This document shows positions 53,781 through 62,849 of a stretch of 64,000 bases of DNA, piece after piece. The position numbers and the translations under genes were made by a program. The notes beneath the pieces are model-generated. The model was not told where the DNA came from and searched no databases. It was given only the letters and a program-made list of their open reading frames with translations. Source of the stretch: Oerskovia jenensis (GTDB lineage Bacteria > Actinomycetota > Actinomycetes > Actinomycetales > Cellulomonadaceae); the NCBI RefSeq assembly GCF_016907235.1, contig NZ_JAFBBO010000001.1, positions 1,550,001 through 1,614,000 on the forward strand. Direction: 5' to 3'. How positions within the stretch are numbered: the first letter of the stretch is position 1; every line of letters starts with the position of its first letter.

Positions 53781-54119
53781 ATGACGCAGAACCCGACCGC
53801 CCACGCCGTGGTCACCGAGCAGGTCGACGCGTTCAACGCGCACGACCTCGAACGCTTCCTCGCGACCTACGCCCAGGACGTCGTGGTCGTGGGCGTGACA
53901 CCCGAGCCGATCGTCGGCCAGGACGCGCTGCGCGCCTTCTACGGCCCCCGCTTTGCAACCGGCGATGTGCATTGCACAATCGACGCCTCCGTGGCGTACG
54001 GTGAGCGATGGGTGGTCGCACGCGAGATCGTGTCGACCTCGAACGGGTCGGGCGAGACCATCGCCACCTTCGAGGTCCAGGACGGCGTCATCACCCGGGC
54101 GAGCATGCTCAAGGCCTGA
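53781..54119 (+). CDS. SnoaL-like (NTF2-fold) protein
   Basis: A 112-residue protein with the NTF2-like pattern: FNAHDLERFLATYAQDVVVVG, IVGQDALRAFYGPRF, and a C-terminal strand region with EIVSTSNGSGETIATFEV. The family includes cyclases, isomerases and steroid-binding proteins; the actual role is unknown. The ATG at 53781 follows GAGGACCC. It lies 117 bases after the SDR gene and a terminator hairpin follows. Confidence 0.8.
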   Translation: MTQNPTAHAVVTEQVDAFNAHDLERFLATYAQDVVVVGVTPEPIVGQDALRAFYGPRFATGDVHCTIDASVAYGERWVVAREIVSTSNGSGETIATFEVQDGVITRASMLKA

Positions 54120-54136
54120 CGCCCCCACGGACGCGG

Positions 54137-54171
54137 AGCCCGGTCGGTCACCCCCCTTGATCGACCGGGCT
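54137..54171 (+). terminator. Terminator hairpin after the SnoaL-like gene
   Basis: AGCCCGGTCGGTCA pairs with TGATCGACCGGGCT (14 pairs, one G-U) around a seven-base loop, 18 bases after the stop. The rest of the 54120-54319 gap has no visible gene. Confidence 0.8.
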
Positions 54172-54319
54172 TCGCTCTGCCCGGACGCGGCCGCCGAGAC
54201 GACCTCCACCCGGCAGCTCCCGGGATCTCCACCCGGATCTCCACCCACGGGTCGTGGGCACGGACTCTCGGCCCGAGCAGGCTGAGGACGTCGTCCCCGC
54301 CTCACCCCAGGAGCCCTCC

Positions 54320-54907
54320 GTGAACCCCGAGAACCTCGAGCCCGCACTGATCGCCGTCGCCGTCCTCTGCTGGCTCGGCTACCGCCAGACGACCTGGCGG
54401 GCGGTCTCCGCGCGCCTGTGGACGCTCCCCGCGGTCCTCGGTGCGGTCGGCCTGCTGTCCCTCTCGTCGGTGGTCGCTGCCCGACCGACCGCGCTCGACC
54501 TGGTCGTGGTCACGAGCGAGCTCGTGGTCTCGGTCGGCGTGGGAACGGTCATCGGTGCGATGACCTCGTTCCGGACGATCGACCCCGCCGCCGCACCGGC
54601 CCCGGGGGTGACGGCCCGCCGTCGGGCCCGCGCGTCGGCCGCGGGAGCCACGCTCGAGGCTCGTGCCGGGTGGGTGGCCCTCGCCCTGTGGATCGCGCTG
54701 ATCGTGGCACGCCTGGTGACCGGCACGCTCGCGGGCGCCGCCGGAGCTCACCTCGCCACCTCGGCCGGTGTGATCCTGCTGCTGCTCGCGGCCAACCGGG
54801 CGGCACGTGTCCTGGTCGTCACCACCCGGGCGGGTCGTCTCGCTCGTGAGCGCACACCGTCCGACCTCCTGGGCACGCCCCTCCGCGCGCCCGCGCAGGT
54901 CGCATGA
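54320..54907 (+). CDS. Integral membrane protein upstream of a two-component system
   Basis: An unrecognised 195-residue membrane protein with about five hydrophobic segments (for example ALIAVAVLCWLGY, LPAVLGAVGLLSLSSVV, VALALWIALIVARLV, SAGVILLLLAANRAA). The start is GTG at 54320 after AGGAG. Its stop is seven bases before the histidine kinase, so the three genes form an operon. It could be the sensed or controlled membrane component. Confidence 0.75.
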   Translation: MNPENLEPALIAVAVLCWLGYRQTTWRAVSARLWTLPAVLGAVGLLSLSSVVAARPTALDLVVVTSELVVSVGVGTVIGAMTSFRTIDPAAAPAPGVTARRRARASAAGATLEARAGWVALALWIALIVARLVTGTLAGAAGAHLATSAGVILLLLAANRAARVLVVTTRAGRLARERTPSDLLGTPLRAPAQVA

Positions 54908-54914
54908 TGGTCCC

Positions 54915-56141
54915 GTGACGACGACCCCCCTCACCGAGGACTCCCCCGCAGCGCCTCGTGGCGCCGCCTCCGACGCCCTCCGGCGACAGGTCCTCGCGGC
55001 CGACACCGGGCACAGCCGGACCGGGCAGATCCTCAACCTGGTCGGGGCGGCGGTGGTCGCCTACGTGCTGGTGACCCAGCTCGTGGGGCCCCCCGCTCAG
55101 GCTCCCGCGCCCCTGGTCCTGTGGCTGGGGCTGGTCGCGGTCGCGGCCTGGGTCGTCCGCGTGCTCGTCCCGCTGCGACGCGTCGGCACGACCACTGCCG
55201 CCGAGGTCGTGATGACGGTCTGCGGCGCGCTCGTCGTGGTCCCCACGGGTGGCCTGACGATCGCACCCGCCTTCGCGGCCGTCGTCATGTCGATCGGCCG
55301 ACCCGCCCGCCCGCTGGGCTACGGGATCGGGATCGCCGCGACGGCGGTCGTGCTCCAGGGAGTCTTCCTGGTCGTCCGCGGCGACGTCCCCGCGGTGCTC
55401 GTCCTCGGGATGGTCGCGGTGTTCGTGCTCGCGGCGACCCTGGGGTTCAGCCGTCGGCAGTCGCGCCTCGCGGCCGCCGGCGCCCAGCTCCTCGCGGCCG
55501 AGCGGCTCGTCGCCGCGCACGACCGCGTCCGCTCCGCGGCCCTCGAGGAGCGCGCCCGGATCGCGCGGGACATCCATGACGTCCTGGCGCACAGCCTGGG
55601 CGGCCTCGTCGTGCAGCTCGACGCGATCGAGGCCCTGCTCGAGGTGGGGGACGTGGCCGGGGCGACGTCCCGCGTCGCGGCCGGACGACGGCTGGCCGCG
55701 TCGGGCCTGCGCGAGGCACGCTCCGTGGTCAGCACCCTCGCACCCCTCGCACGTCCCGAGGACGACCTCGACTCGCTCCTCGCCGATCATCGGGACCTCG
55801 GCGGCACCGTGCGCCTGGTCGAGACGGGAGCGCCTCGCACGCTCGACGACGCGCAGTCCGCAGTGGTCCACCGCGCGCTGCAGGAAGGGCTCAGCAACGC
55901 GCGCAAGCACGCCCCCGGGATGCCCGTCCGGGCGACGATCGTCTGGGACGATGCTCGCGTGCACCTCACGCTCACCACTCCCCGCTCGCCCGGCCCGCGC
56001 TCGTCCCTCGCCGAGACAGGTGCTGGTCACGGGCTCACCGGGATGCGCGACCGGGTCGCCGCCCTCCCGCTCGGCGGCGCGGTCCAGGTCGACGACCGGG
56101 CCGAGTCGTTCACGGTCAGCGTCGCCGTGGCCCTGCGATGA
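54915..56141 (+). CDS. HisKA_3-type sensor histidine kinase
   Basis: A 408-residue NarX/DesK-type kinase. Five or six membrane helices occupy residues 35-180 with hardly any extracellular loop, which suggests sensing in the membrane. The HisKA_3 dimerisation helix has the phosphorylated His in EERARIARDIHDVLAHSLGG; the ATPase domain has the N box in LQEGLSNARKHAPG and GHGLTGMRDRVAALPL. Start is GTG at 54915. The stop overlaps the regulator ATG (ATGA). Confidence 0.92.
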   Translation: MTTTPLTEDSPAAPRGAASDALRRQVLAADTGHSRTGQILNLVGAAVVAYVLVTQLVGPPAQAPAPLVLWLGLVAVAAWVVRVLVPLRRVGTTTAAEVVMTVCGALVVVPTGGLTIAPAFAAVVMSIGRPARPLGYGIGIAATAVVLQGVFLVVRGDVPAVLVLGMVAVFVLAATLGFSRRQSRLAAAGAQLLAAERLVAAHDRVRSAALEERARIARDIHDVLAHSLGGLVVQLDAIEALLEVGDVAGATSRVAAGRRLAASGLREARSVVSTLAPLARPEDDLDSLLADHRDLGGTVRLVETGAPRTLDDAQSAVVHRALQEGLSNARKHAPGMPVRATIVWDDARVHLTLTTPRSPGPRSSLAETGAGHGLTGMRDRVAALPLGGAVQVDDRAESFTVSVAVALR

Positions 56142-56803
56142 ACGACGAGCGCATCCGGCTCCTCGTCGTCGACGACCAGGCGATCGTGCGGGACGGCCTC
56201 GTCACGGTCCTCTCGCTCGTCCCCGACTTCGAGGTGGTCGGCGAGGCCTCCGACGGCGGGCAGGCCGTGAGGCTCGCCGCGACACTGCACCCCGACGTGA
56301 TCCTCATGGACCTGCGCATGCCGGGGGTCGACGGGGTCGAGGCCACGACCCGGATCCTCGCCCAGCACCCCGCCACCGCCGTGCTCGTCCTGACGACCCA
56401 CGCCGACGACGCCTCGATCCTCGGCGCACTGCGTGCCGGGGCCCGCGGCTATCTCACCAAGGACGCCGGGCGGGCAGAGGTCGCGAACGCGATCCGCACG
56501 GTCGCGCTCGGTCAGACGCTCCTGGCCCCCGCGGTCAGCGAGGTGCTCGTCGGGTCGTTGACCGGACGTCACGTGGGGACGGTCTCGGCCCCGGCCGCCT
56601 CGCTGCCGCTGTCCCGCCGGTTCCCCGCCCTGACCGCCCGGGAGCGCGAGGTCCTGGAGCTGGTGGGGCAGGGGTTGAGCAACACCGAGATCGCCGAGCG
56701 GCTCGTCGTCGGCATGACGACCGTCAAGACCCACATCAACGCGATCTTCACCAAGCTCGGGGTCCGCGACCGCGCGCAGGCGATCACGCTCGTGCGCTCC
56801 TAG
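56138..56803 (+). CDS. NarL/LuxR-family response regulator
   Basis: A 221-residue regulator: receiver domain with LLVVDDQAIVRDGL, phospho-acceptor Asp in VILMDLRMPGVDGVE and Lys in YLTKDAGRAEV, then a LuxR-type helix-turn-helix (LTAREREVLELVGQGLSN; TVKTHINAIFTKLGVRDR). It is coupled to the kinase. The target genes are not visible. Confidence 0.95.
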   Translation: MNDERIRLLVVDDQAIVRDGLVTVLSLVPDFEVVGEASDGGQAVRLAATLHPDVILMDLRMPGVDGVEATTRILAQHPATAVLVLTTHADDASILGALRAGARGYLTKDAGRAEVANAIRTVALGQTLLAPAVSEVLVGSLTGRHVGTVSAPAASLPLSRRFPALTAREREVLELVGQGLSNTEIAERLVVGMTTVKTHINAIFTKLGVRDRAQAITLVRS

Positions 56804-57215
56804 CGCGGGGGCCGGCCCGGCCTCCCGGGCCTCCCGGTCCCCGCTCCCGGCAGCGGCAGGCGGGGGGCTCGGTGTCCACGGGGTCCTCGTCACTCGCCGC
56901 TCGGCGACGACGCCCCTCGTCCTCGGTCGGGACGTCGCCGACGCGAGGTCGGCCGGCCCTGGCCCGCCTCCCCGGGTGCCGCGCCCCTGCCGCGCAGCGT
57001 CCCGGCCCGTCCGTGCGTCGCGTTTCCGGACATGTCTCGACGCTACGCCCGATCCGGCGGGGCGCCGGGCCCGCCGGCGTGCAGGTTGCGTGAGGGTCGG
57101 GCCGCCTCACCGCCCCGTCGGCGGCGGCGGTGACGGCGGCGGTGGCGGCGGCGGCACGACGACGGCCCCGGTCCGCGATGGACCGGGGCCGTACGTCTCG
57201 CGGGTGCGGAGGTTC
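56804..57215. other. 412-bp intergenic region
   Basis: Very GC-rich, with no reading frame that looks coding on either strand. The only clear element is the terminator hairpin at 57162-57192. A plus-strand run of GGCGGC repeats lies at about 57117-57155. Confidence 0.6.
57162..57192 (-). terminator. Terminator hairpin after the DUF1269 gene
   Basis: ACGGCCCCGGTCC and its complement flank a five-base loop, 24 bases beyond the stop at 57216. Confidence 0.85.
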
Positions 57216-57713
57216 TCAGACCGCGTCGTCGAAGGCCGCGCGGAGCTTGGCCTCCTCGTCGGCCGACAGGTTCGTCTGGATGAGCTCGCCGTGGATGCCC
57301 TGCGCCTTGAGCGCGTCGTGCACGCGGTCCATGACCCCACCGGACGTCATGACGAACAGCGCCGACGTCCCCGGCGTCACCTTGGACCGCACCGAGTCGA
57401 TGAAGTCGTCGTCGATGCCCACGTCGGTCAGCGACCCCGCGAGCGCCCCGGACGCCGCGCCGATCGCGACGCCGATGAGCGGGATGAAGAAGATGATCCC
57501 GAACAGCAGGCCCCAGAACGCGCCGCCCAGCGCGCCGATGCCCGTCGTGTTGTTCGACTGATGTGTCTTGGGCTTCTTCTTCCCCTCCTCCCACGACACG
57601 ATCGCCGCGTCCTGCACCTGGATGAGCTCCTGCTTCTGCAGCGCCAGCAGGGCGTCCTCCGCCTGCTGCGCACCCTCGGGAGTCTCGAACTTCCACACGG
57701 TCAGTGTTGCCAC
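57216..57713 (-). CDS. DUF1269-family membrane-associated protein
   Basis: The 165-residue product begins with GTG then ATLTVWKFETPEGAQQAEDAL and contains the glycine-rich membrane hairpin of the DUF1269 family (GALGGAFWGLLFGIIFFIPLIG; GAASGALAG). The C-terminal half has SVRSKVTPGTSALFVM. Family members are often general stress proteins, but the biochemical role is unknown. The start at 57713 is chosen by family similarity; GTG at 57716 is also possible. Confidence 0.85.
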   Translation of the reverse strand: MATLTVWKFETPEGAQQAEDALLALQKQELIQVQDAAIVSWEEGKKKPKTHQSNNTTGIGALGGAFWGLLFGIIFFIPLIGVAIGAASGALAGSLTDVGIDDDFIDSVRSKVTPGTSALFVMTSGGVMDRVHDALKAQGIHGELIQTNLSADEEAKLRAAFDDAV

Positions 57714-57839
57714 CACACGCCTCGTTCCGTCGTCGGTACTCGGAGGACGCCGTCCGGTCCGGGCGGGTCCTCCTCGACCGTAGGTCGGGTCGTCCGGGGC
57801 CGCCATCGGAGCCGGGCGCGGCCTGCCGTCGCGCGGGCG

Positions 57840-58634
57840 TCAGTCGGCGCAGCAGGAGCAGCCGTCGCCGTCGGGCGTCGCGCTGCCCGGGCGAGCGTCC
57901 GTGCCCGACGGCGCAGCCTCCCCACGCTCGTGGCGAGCGTCGGGCGCGGGGTGCGGCGCAGCACCGTCGGCGTGCAGCGCCGCGACGGGCGAGCAGCACG
58001 CGTCGCCGCGCCAGGCCTCGACGCCCTCCTTGATCGCGACGGCGGCGATGACGAGGGCCGCGATCGGGTCGGCCCACGTCCAGCCCAGGGTCGAGTTCAG
58101 CAGCAGGCCCACGAGCAGCACCGCGGACAGGTAGGTGCACAGCAGCGTCTGGCGCGAGTCCGCGACGGCCGAGGCCGAGCCCAGCTCACGGCCCGTGCGA
58201 CGCTCGAACCAGGACAGTAACGGCATGATCGCGAGGCTCACGGCCGCGAGCACGATCCCGACGGTCGAGTGGTCGGGCTCGGAGGCTCCCAGCAGGGTGC
58301 GCACCGCGTCGACGCTCACGAAGACCGCGAGGCCGAAGAACGACACCGCGATGAGGCGCATCGCGGTCCGCTCGCGGCGGTGCGGGTCGGGGGCCGCGAA
58401 CTGCCACGCCACGGCTGCGGCGGACAGCACCTCGACCACCGAGTCGAGGCCGAACCCGACGAGCGCGGCCGAGGACGCGATGCGCCCGGCGGTGATCGCG
58501 ACGACCGCCTCGACCACGTTGTAGGCGATGGTCGCCGAGACGATCCAGCGCACGCGGCGCTCGAGGAGGGCCCTGCGGGCGGGGGCGGGGGCGAGGCCTA
58601 GGGGCGGCCGAGGACCGATCGACACCGAGGTCAT
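57840..58634 (-). CDS. Cation diffusion facilitator-type metal exporter with Cys-rich tail
   Basis: A 264-residue membrane protein with five or six helices and the CDF fold: Asp in helix 2 (GFGLDSVVEVLS) and in helix 5 (WTWADPIAALVIA). The usual histidines of zinc CDFs in these motifs are missing, so the metal may be softer than zinc. It lacks the CDF cytoplasmic domain and ends in a Cys/His/Asp-rich tail (RGDACCSPVAALHADG ... GCSCCAD). ATG at 58634 overlaps the regulator stop (ATGA). Confidence 0.88.
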   Translation of the reverse strand: MTSVSIGPRPPLGLAPAPARRALLERRVRWIVSATIAYNVVEAVVAITAGRIASSAALVGFGLDSVVEVLSAAAVAWQFAAPDPHRRERTAMRLIAVSFFGLAVFVSVDAVRTLLGASEPDHSTVGIVLAAVSLAIMPLLSWFERRTGRELGSASAVADSRQTLLCTYLSAVLLVGLLLNSTLGWTWADPIAALVIAAVAIKEGVEAWRGDACCSPVAALHADGAAPHPAPDARHERGEAAPSGTDARPGSATPDGDGCSCCAD

Positions 58635-58963
58635 GAGCACGTGCACCCGTCGGGCGAGCAGCACGTCGGGTCGACCGTGACGACGAGGCGGAGCAGGTCG
58701 TCGAGGGCGGGCGCGAGGTGGCTGTCGGCCAGGCGGTACCAGGTACGGCGACCGTCGGGGATCGCCTCGACGAGCCCGCAGCCGCGCAGGCACGCGAGCT
58801 GGTTGGACATGACCTGGCGGGAGACGCCGAGTGCGTCTGCGAGGTCCGAGGGGTAGGCGGGGGCCTCGCGCAGCGTGAGCAGGATGCGCGTACGCGTCTC
58901 GTCGGACAGCGCGTGCCCGAGGCGCGCGAGCGCGGCCGTGTGCGTGAGGGTGACGGTCTCCAT
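58631..58963 (-). CDS. ArsR/SmtB-family metal sensor, CmtR-like
   Basis: A 110-residue winged-helix repressor from the ATG at 58963. The recognition region (LGVSRQVMSNQLACLRGCGLVEA) carries Cys58 and Cys62 in a CxxxC pattern, and Cys101/102 lie near the C-terminus (DPTCCSPDGCTCS). Cys57, Cys61 and Cys102 are the Cd/Pb ligands of mycobacterial CmtR, so cadmium or lead sensing is likely by analogy. It is translationally coupled to the exporter gene and preceded by an inverted repeat. Confidence 0.9.
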   Translation of the reverse strand: METVTLTHTAALARLGHALSDETRTRILLTLREAPAYPSDLADALGVSRQVMSNQLACLRGCGLVEAIPDGRRTWYRLADSHLAPALDDLLRLVVTVDPTCCSPDGCTCS

Positions 58964-58971
58964 GCGTCGGA

Positions 58972-59009
58972 CAGTACACGGGATCCTGAATCCAGGGAAT
59001 CCTGTACTG
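58972..59009. promoter_or_regulatory. Putative operator of the CmtR-like repressor
   Basis: CAGTAC at 58972-58977 and GTACTG at 59004-59009 form an inverted repeat; between them GGATCC and GGAATCC half-sites repeat. It lies nine bases upstream of the repressor start. Confidence 0.5.
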
Positions 59010-59118
59010 GAGGGGGCCGGTCTCGATCGATCCGTGCGAACCCCGCCCACCCTGCCGGACATTGACCAGGACGAGGGACCCCTCGCACCCGTCCGTCCAC
59101 CGAGCAGGGAGCCAGCAG

Positions 59119-59526
59119 ATGGCAGCGACCGAGCACCGAGCGATCCTCGACGAGGTCTACCGCGCGTTCAACCGCGGCGACGTCGACCGACTGAAAGAGC
59201 TCTTCGCCGACGACATGACCATGGTGATCCCGGGAGCGACCCAGATCTCGGGCACCTTCCGCGGCCGCGACGAGGTCTTCGGAGCCTTCGCGCAGATGGC
59301 GGCGATCACCGGCGGCACCTCGCACGCCGCCGTCGAGCGCGTCCTGGTCGACGACACCGGCGGGGTCGTGATCGCCGTCGACTCGGCGCGGCGGGACGGC
59401 GAGGACGTGAGCGCCCGGTTCGCGGACGTCTACCGCATCGAGCAGGGACGCGTGACCGAGCTCCGCCCCTTCCCCGAGGACCCGATCGCGATGAACCACT
59501 TCTGGCGACGAGGAGACCGACCATGA
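59119..59526 (+). CDS. SnoaL-like (NTF2-fold) protein coupled to the reductase module gene
   Basis: The ATG at 59119 (AGGGAGCC upstream) gives 135 residues with the NTF2-like pattern: LDEVYRAFNRGDVDRLKELFAD, FRGRDEVFGAFAQM, and a C-terminal region with RFADVYRIEQGRVTEL. The stop overlaps the next ATG (ATGA), so it is made with the adenylation-reductase enzyme and may act on its product. It is distinct in sequence from the SnoaL-like protein at 53781. Confidence 0.85.
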   Translation: MAATEHRAILDEVYRAFNRGDVDRLKELFADDMTMVIPGATQISGTFRGRDEVFGAFAQMAAITGGTSHAAVERVLVDDTGGVVIAVDSARRDGEDVSARFADVYRIEQGRVTELRPFPEDPIAMNHFWRRGDRP

Positions 59527-62500
59527 CGACGAGCCGGCACGAGCCGCGCCCCGCGCAGACCGGCACCACCGACGCCCGCGCCGCGGCGAGCGAGCCGACC
59601 CTGGAGAGGGTCCGCCACGCCTCCTCCGTCCCCCATGCCTTCGACGCCGTCGCCGACACCTGGCCGAACCGCAGCGCCGTCGAGTGGGACACGGGCCGCT
59701 GGACCTATCGGGACCTGCAGGAAGCCTCCCGGCAGGTCGAGCGCCGGCTCCGGTCCGAGGGCGTCTCGCCCGGCGCGGCCGTCGCCGTCCTCGGCGACCG
59801 GTCCGCGGAGACCTGCGCCACGATGCTCGGCATCCTGCGGGCAGGGGCCGCCTACGTGCCGGTCGACGCGAACCTGCCCGCCGTGCGCGTCCGCGCGATG
59901 CTCGACACCGCAGGCGTGACCCTCGCGGTCCGCCCGGCCGGGAGCCGGGCGGACGCCCCCGAGGGGGTCGACGTCGTGGACCTCGCACCGAACCTCCCCG
60001 GGGCGGACCACGTACCGGACCGCGCACCGGACCGCGCCGGGCAACCGGGCGACGGGCTCGCGGGGGACGCCGCCGGCGGCGACCTCCCGTCCGACCTCGA
60101 CCGCACGGCGTACGTGATGTTCACGTCCGGCTCGACGGGGACGCCCAAGGCCGTGGCCGTGCGTCAGCGGAGCGTCCTGCGCCTGGCGACCGACAACGGC
60201 TTCCTCGTCCTCGACCCCGCGAACCGCTTCATGCACGCGGCCTCGTTGTCGTTCGACTCGTCGACGCTCGAGATCTGGCCCACCCTCCTGTCGGGAGCGT
60301 GCCTGGTGATCGTCGACCAGTCGCTGCTCCTCGCTCCTGCCGCGCTGCGCGACACGCTCCGGGCCGCGGCGATCGACTCGGTCTTCTTCACGACAGGGGT
60401 CTTCCACCACGTCGCCCGGTCCTGCCCGGAGGTCTTCGACGGCCTGCGTCACGCGATCGCCGGCGGCGAGGTCCTGAACCCTGCCCTCGCCGCACGGGCC
60501 GTGGGACGGGCCACGCACGTCGTCAACGGCTACGGGCCGACGGAGACGACGGTCGTGGCCGTCGCGCACGTCCTCGGCGAGAGCGACGACGGGCCCGTCC
60601 CGATCGGCACCCCGCTCCCTTACGTCTCGGTCGCCGTCCTCGACCCGGACGGCTCCCCGGTCGCCCCGGGCGACGACGGCGAGCTGCACATCGCCGGAGA
60701 CGGTCTCGCGGCCGGCTACCTGGGCGACCCGGTGGAGACCGCCCGGCGCTTCGTGCACCTGAGCATCGACGGCACTCCCCCGGTCAGGTACTACCGGACC
60801 GGGGACCAGGTCCGGTGGGGCGAGGCCGGTCTCCTGGAGTTCCGCGGACGGCTCGACGACCAGGTCAAGGTCCGCGGTCACCGGATCGAGCTCACCGAGA
60901 TCGAGAGGGCTCTCTCGGCGATCGAGGGAGTCGGGGAGGCCGCTGTCGTGGCGGTCGAGGACGGCACGAGCCGGGTCCTGGTCGCCTTCTGCACCCCCGC
61001 GAGGCCCGAGGCGCCGGTCCCCGACCTTGCTTCGGTCCGCCGTGCGCTCGCCGCTTCCCTGCCCGACTACATGCTCCCGGCGACGGTCGTGCCCGTCGAG
61101 GCCCTCCCGTTCACCACGAACGGCAAGGTCGACCGACGCGTCCTCGCCGACCGGGCGGCGGCCACCGCGACCCGCCCCGCCACCGAGGACGGGGCGGACG
61201 CACCACGGGACGCCCGCGAGGCCGTCGAGCACGCCTGGCGCGAGACCCTCGCGCTCGACGTCGTCGACCCGGACGGCGACTTCTTCGCGCTGGGCGGCAA
61301 CTCGCTCATGGCGGCGCAGCTCATCGCGCGCGTCCAGTCGTCGCTGTCGCTCGACGGCGCCCACGGCCACGACCTGATCCGCGGCCTGCTGTCGGACCCG
61401 CGCCCTGCGGCCTTCGCGGCGGTCGTCGACGGGATCCGGGTGCACCCGACCGGCGCCCCGGGGGCCGACGGCACCGACCGGTGGCGCCCCGACGTCCGTC
61501 TGCTCTCCCGGCCGGTCCCGGTCGACCGGGCCCCTCGGTCCGATCCTCCCGCCGAGGTGCTGCTCACGGGCGCGACGGGGTTCTTCGGTTCCGCGCTGCT
61601 GCGCGAGCTCGTCGACCGCACGGGCGCCACGGTCCGCTGCCTCGTCCGCGCTGCCGACGAGGACGCCGCCATGGCTCGCGTGCTCGCGGCACAGCGCAGG
61701 TACGGCCACGGTCCCCTCGATGCCGACCGGGTCGTCGCCGTGCCCGGGGACCTCACGGCCCACCGCCTCGGGCTGGACGACGCGGCGTGGGAGGCGCTCG
61801 CCGCACGCACCGACCTGATCTACCACTCGGGCGCCCACGTGAACTTCGTCTACCCCTACGAGTGGCTGCGGCGGACGAACGTCGACGGCACGCGCAGCCT
61901 GGTCGAGCTGGCCGAGGCGGGCGGCGGCGTCCCGCTCCACTACGTCTCGACCATCGCCGTGCTGGCGGGCTCGGGCTCCGCGGCCGTCCGGCACGTCACC
62001 GAGGACACCCCGCTCGACCACGTCGAACGGCTGTCGATGGGCTACCCGGAGAGCAAGTGGGTGGCCGAGCAGATCCTGCGTGCGGCGTCGGCGCGGGGGC
62101 TGCCCGTCGTGGTCCACCGGCCCTACGAGATCACGGGCAGCACCGTGGACGGCCACTGGAACACCGAGGCCGCGATCTGCGCGTTCTTCAAGGCGATCGT
62201 CGAGATGGGCCGGGCTCCGGACGTCGACCTGCCCCTGGACTTCGTGCCGGTCGACCACCTGGCCCGCGCCGTGGTGCACCTCGCGCAGACCCGGCCCGCG
62301 CAGGGGCAGACGTACCACCTCACGAACCCCCGGTACGCGCTGCTGGGGCTCATGGTCGAGCGGCTGCGCGCGCACGGTCACCCGATCGACGTCGTCGACT
62401 ACGACACCTGGCTGCACGACCTGTCGGAGTTCTGCAGGGCGCACCCGGAGCACCCGATCGTGTCGTTCCTGCCGATCTTCACGAACATCGCGTCGTCGAG

Positions 62501-62687
62501 CACGCTCACGGTCAAGGAGCTCTACTTCGAGGGGACGTTCCCGCGGTTCGGCCGGGAGCGGGCGGACGAGGACCTCGCCGGGAGCGGCATCGCCTGCCCG
62601 CCGGTCGACGCCGAGATGCTCGACGCGTACGTCCGGTGGTTCCACGCGGTCGGGTACATCGACCGGCCCCGGGTGGGTGCTCGCTGA
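59523..62687 (+). CDS. Single-module adenylation-carrier-reductase (NRPS-like) enzyme
   Basis: A 1054-residue enzyme. Residues about 35-530 form an amino-acid-type adenylation domain (FTSGSTGTPKAVAVR; NGYGPTETTV; YYRTGDQVRW; NGKVDRR). Residues 545-625 are a carrier domain with the phosphopantetheine Ser in FFALGGNSLMAAQL. Residues 660-1050 are a thioester reductase domain (TGATGFFGSALLREL; Tyr-x3-Lys in YPESKWVAEQ). It should activate one acid, probably an amino acid, and release it as aldehyde or alcohol. There is no condensation domain. Specificity residues suggest a start D-S-L, which I cannot assign. Confidence 0.92.
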   Translation: MTTSRHEPRPAQTGTTDARAAASEPTLERVRHASSVPHAFDAVADTWPNRSAVEWDTGRWTYRDLQEASRQVERRLRSEGVSPGAAVAVLGDRSAETCATMLGILRAGAAYVPVDANLPAVRVRAMLDTAGVTLAVRPAGSRADAPEGVDVVDLAPNLPGADHVPDRAPDRAGQPGDGLAGDAAGGDLPSDLDRTAYVMFTSGSTGTPKAVAVRQRSVLRLATDNGFLVLDPANRFMHAASLSFDSSTLEIWPTLLSGACLVIVDQSLLLAPAALRDTLRAAAIDSVFFTTGVFHHVARSCPEVFDGLRHAIAGGEVLNPALAARAVGRATHVVNGYGPTETTVVAVAHVLGESDDGPVPIGTPLPYVSVAVLDPDGSPVAPGDDGELHIAGDGLAAGYLGDPVETARRFVHLSIDGTPPVRYYRTGDQVRWGEAGLLEFRGRLDDQVKVRGHRIELTEIERALSAIEGVGEAAVVAVEDGTSRVLVAFCTPARPEAPVPDLASVRRALAASLPDYMLPATVVPVEALPFTTNGKVDRRVLADRAAATATRPATEDGADAPRDAREAVEHAWRETLALDVVDPDGDFFALGGNSLMAAQLIARVQSSLSLDGAHGHDLIRGLLSDPRPAAFAAVVDGIRVHPTGAPGADGTDRWRPDVRLLSRPVPVDRAPRSDPPAEVLLTGATGFFGSALLRELVDRTGATVRCLVRAADEDAAMARVLAAQRRYGHGPLDADRVVAVPGDLTAHRLGLDDAAWEALAARTDLIYHSGAHVNFVYPYEWLRRTNVDGTRSLVELAEAGGGVPLHYVSTIAVLAGSGSAAVRHVTEDTPLDHVERLSMGYPESKWVAEQILRAASARGLPVVVHRPYEITGSTVDGHWNTEAAICAFFKAIVEMGRAPDVDLPLDFVPVDHLARAVVHLAQTRPAQGQTYHLTNPRYALLGLMVERLRAHGHPIDVVDYDTWLHDLSEFCRAHPEHPIVSFLPIFTNIASSSTLTVKELYFEGTFPRFGRERADEDLAGSGIACPPVDAEMLDAYVRWFHAVGYIDRPRVGAR

Positions 62688-62849
62688 CGGGGCTGGCCGG
62701 ATCGAGGGACCGGGCCCCGGGCACGGACGCTGCCCGAGGCCGCTTCCTCTCGCCTGCGCAGGACCCGCGGGTGACGATGGTCGGAGGGGTGCCACCGTAC
62801 GGGCAGGGGCGGAGCGGTACCCGCAGGCGGGCAGCACCAGGGGGCAGTG

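Noticed and set aside
56784-57110. Minus-strand 108-codon frame after the response regulator
   Set aside because: Arg/Pro/Gly-rich composition, no ribosome site and overlap with the regulator 3' end; treated as non-coding.
59523-62687. Carboxylic acid reductase (CAR) assignment
   Set aside because: The general order is the same, but the adenylation motifs are of the NRPS amino-acid type and the protein is shorter than a CAR (about 1170 residues), so the call stays at NRPS-like.
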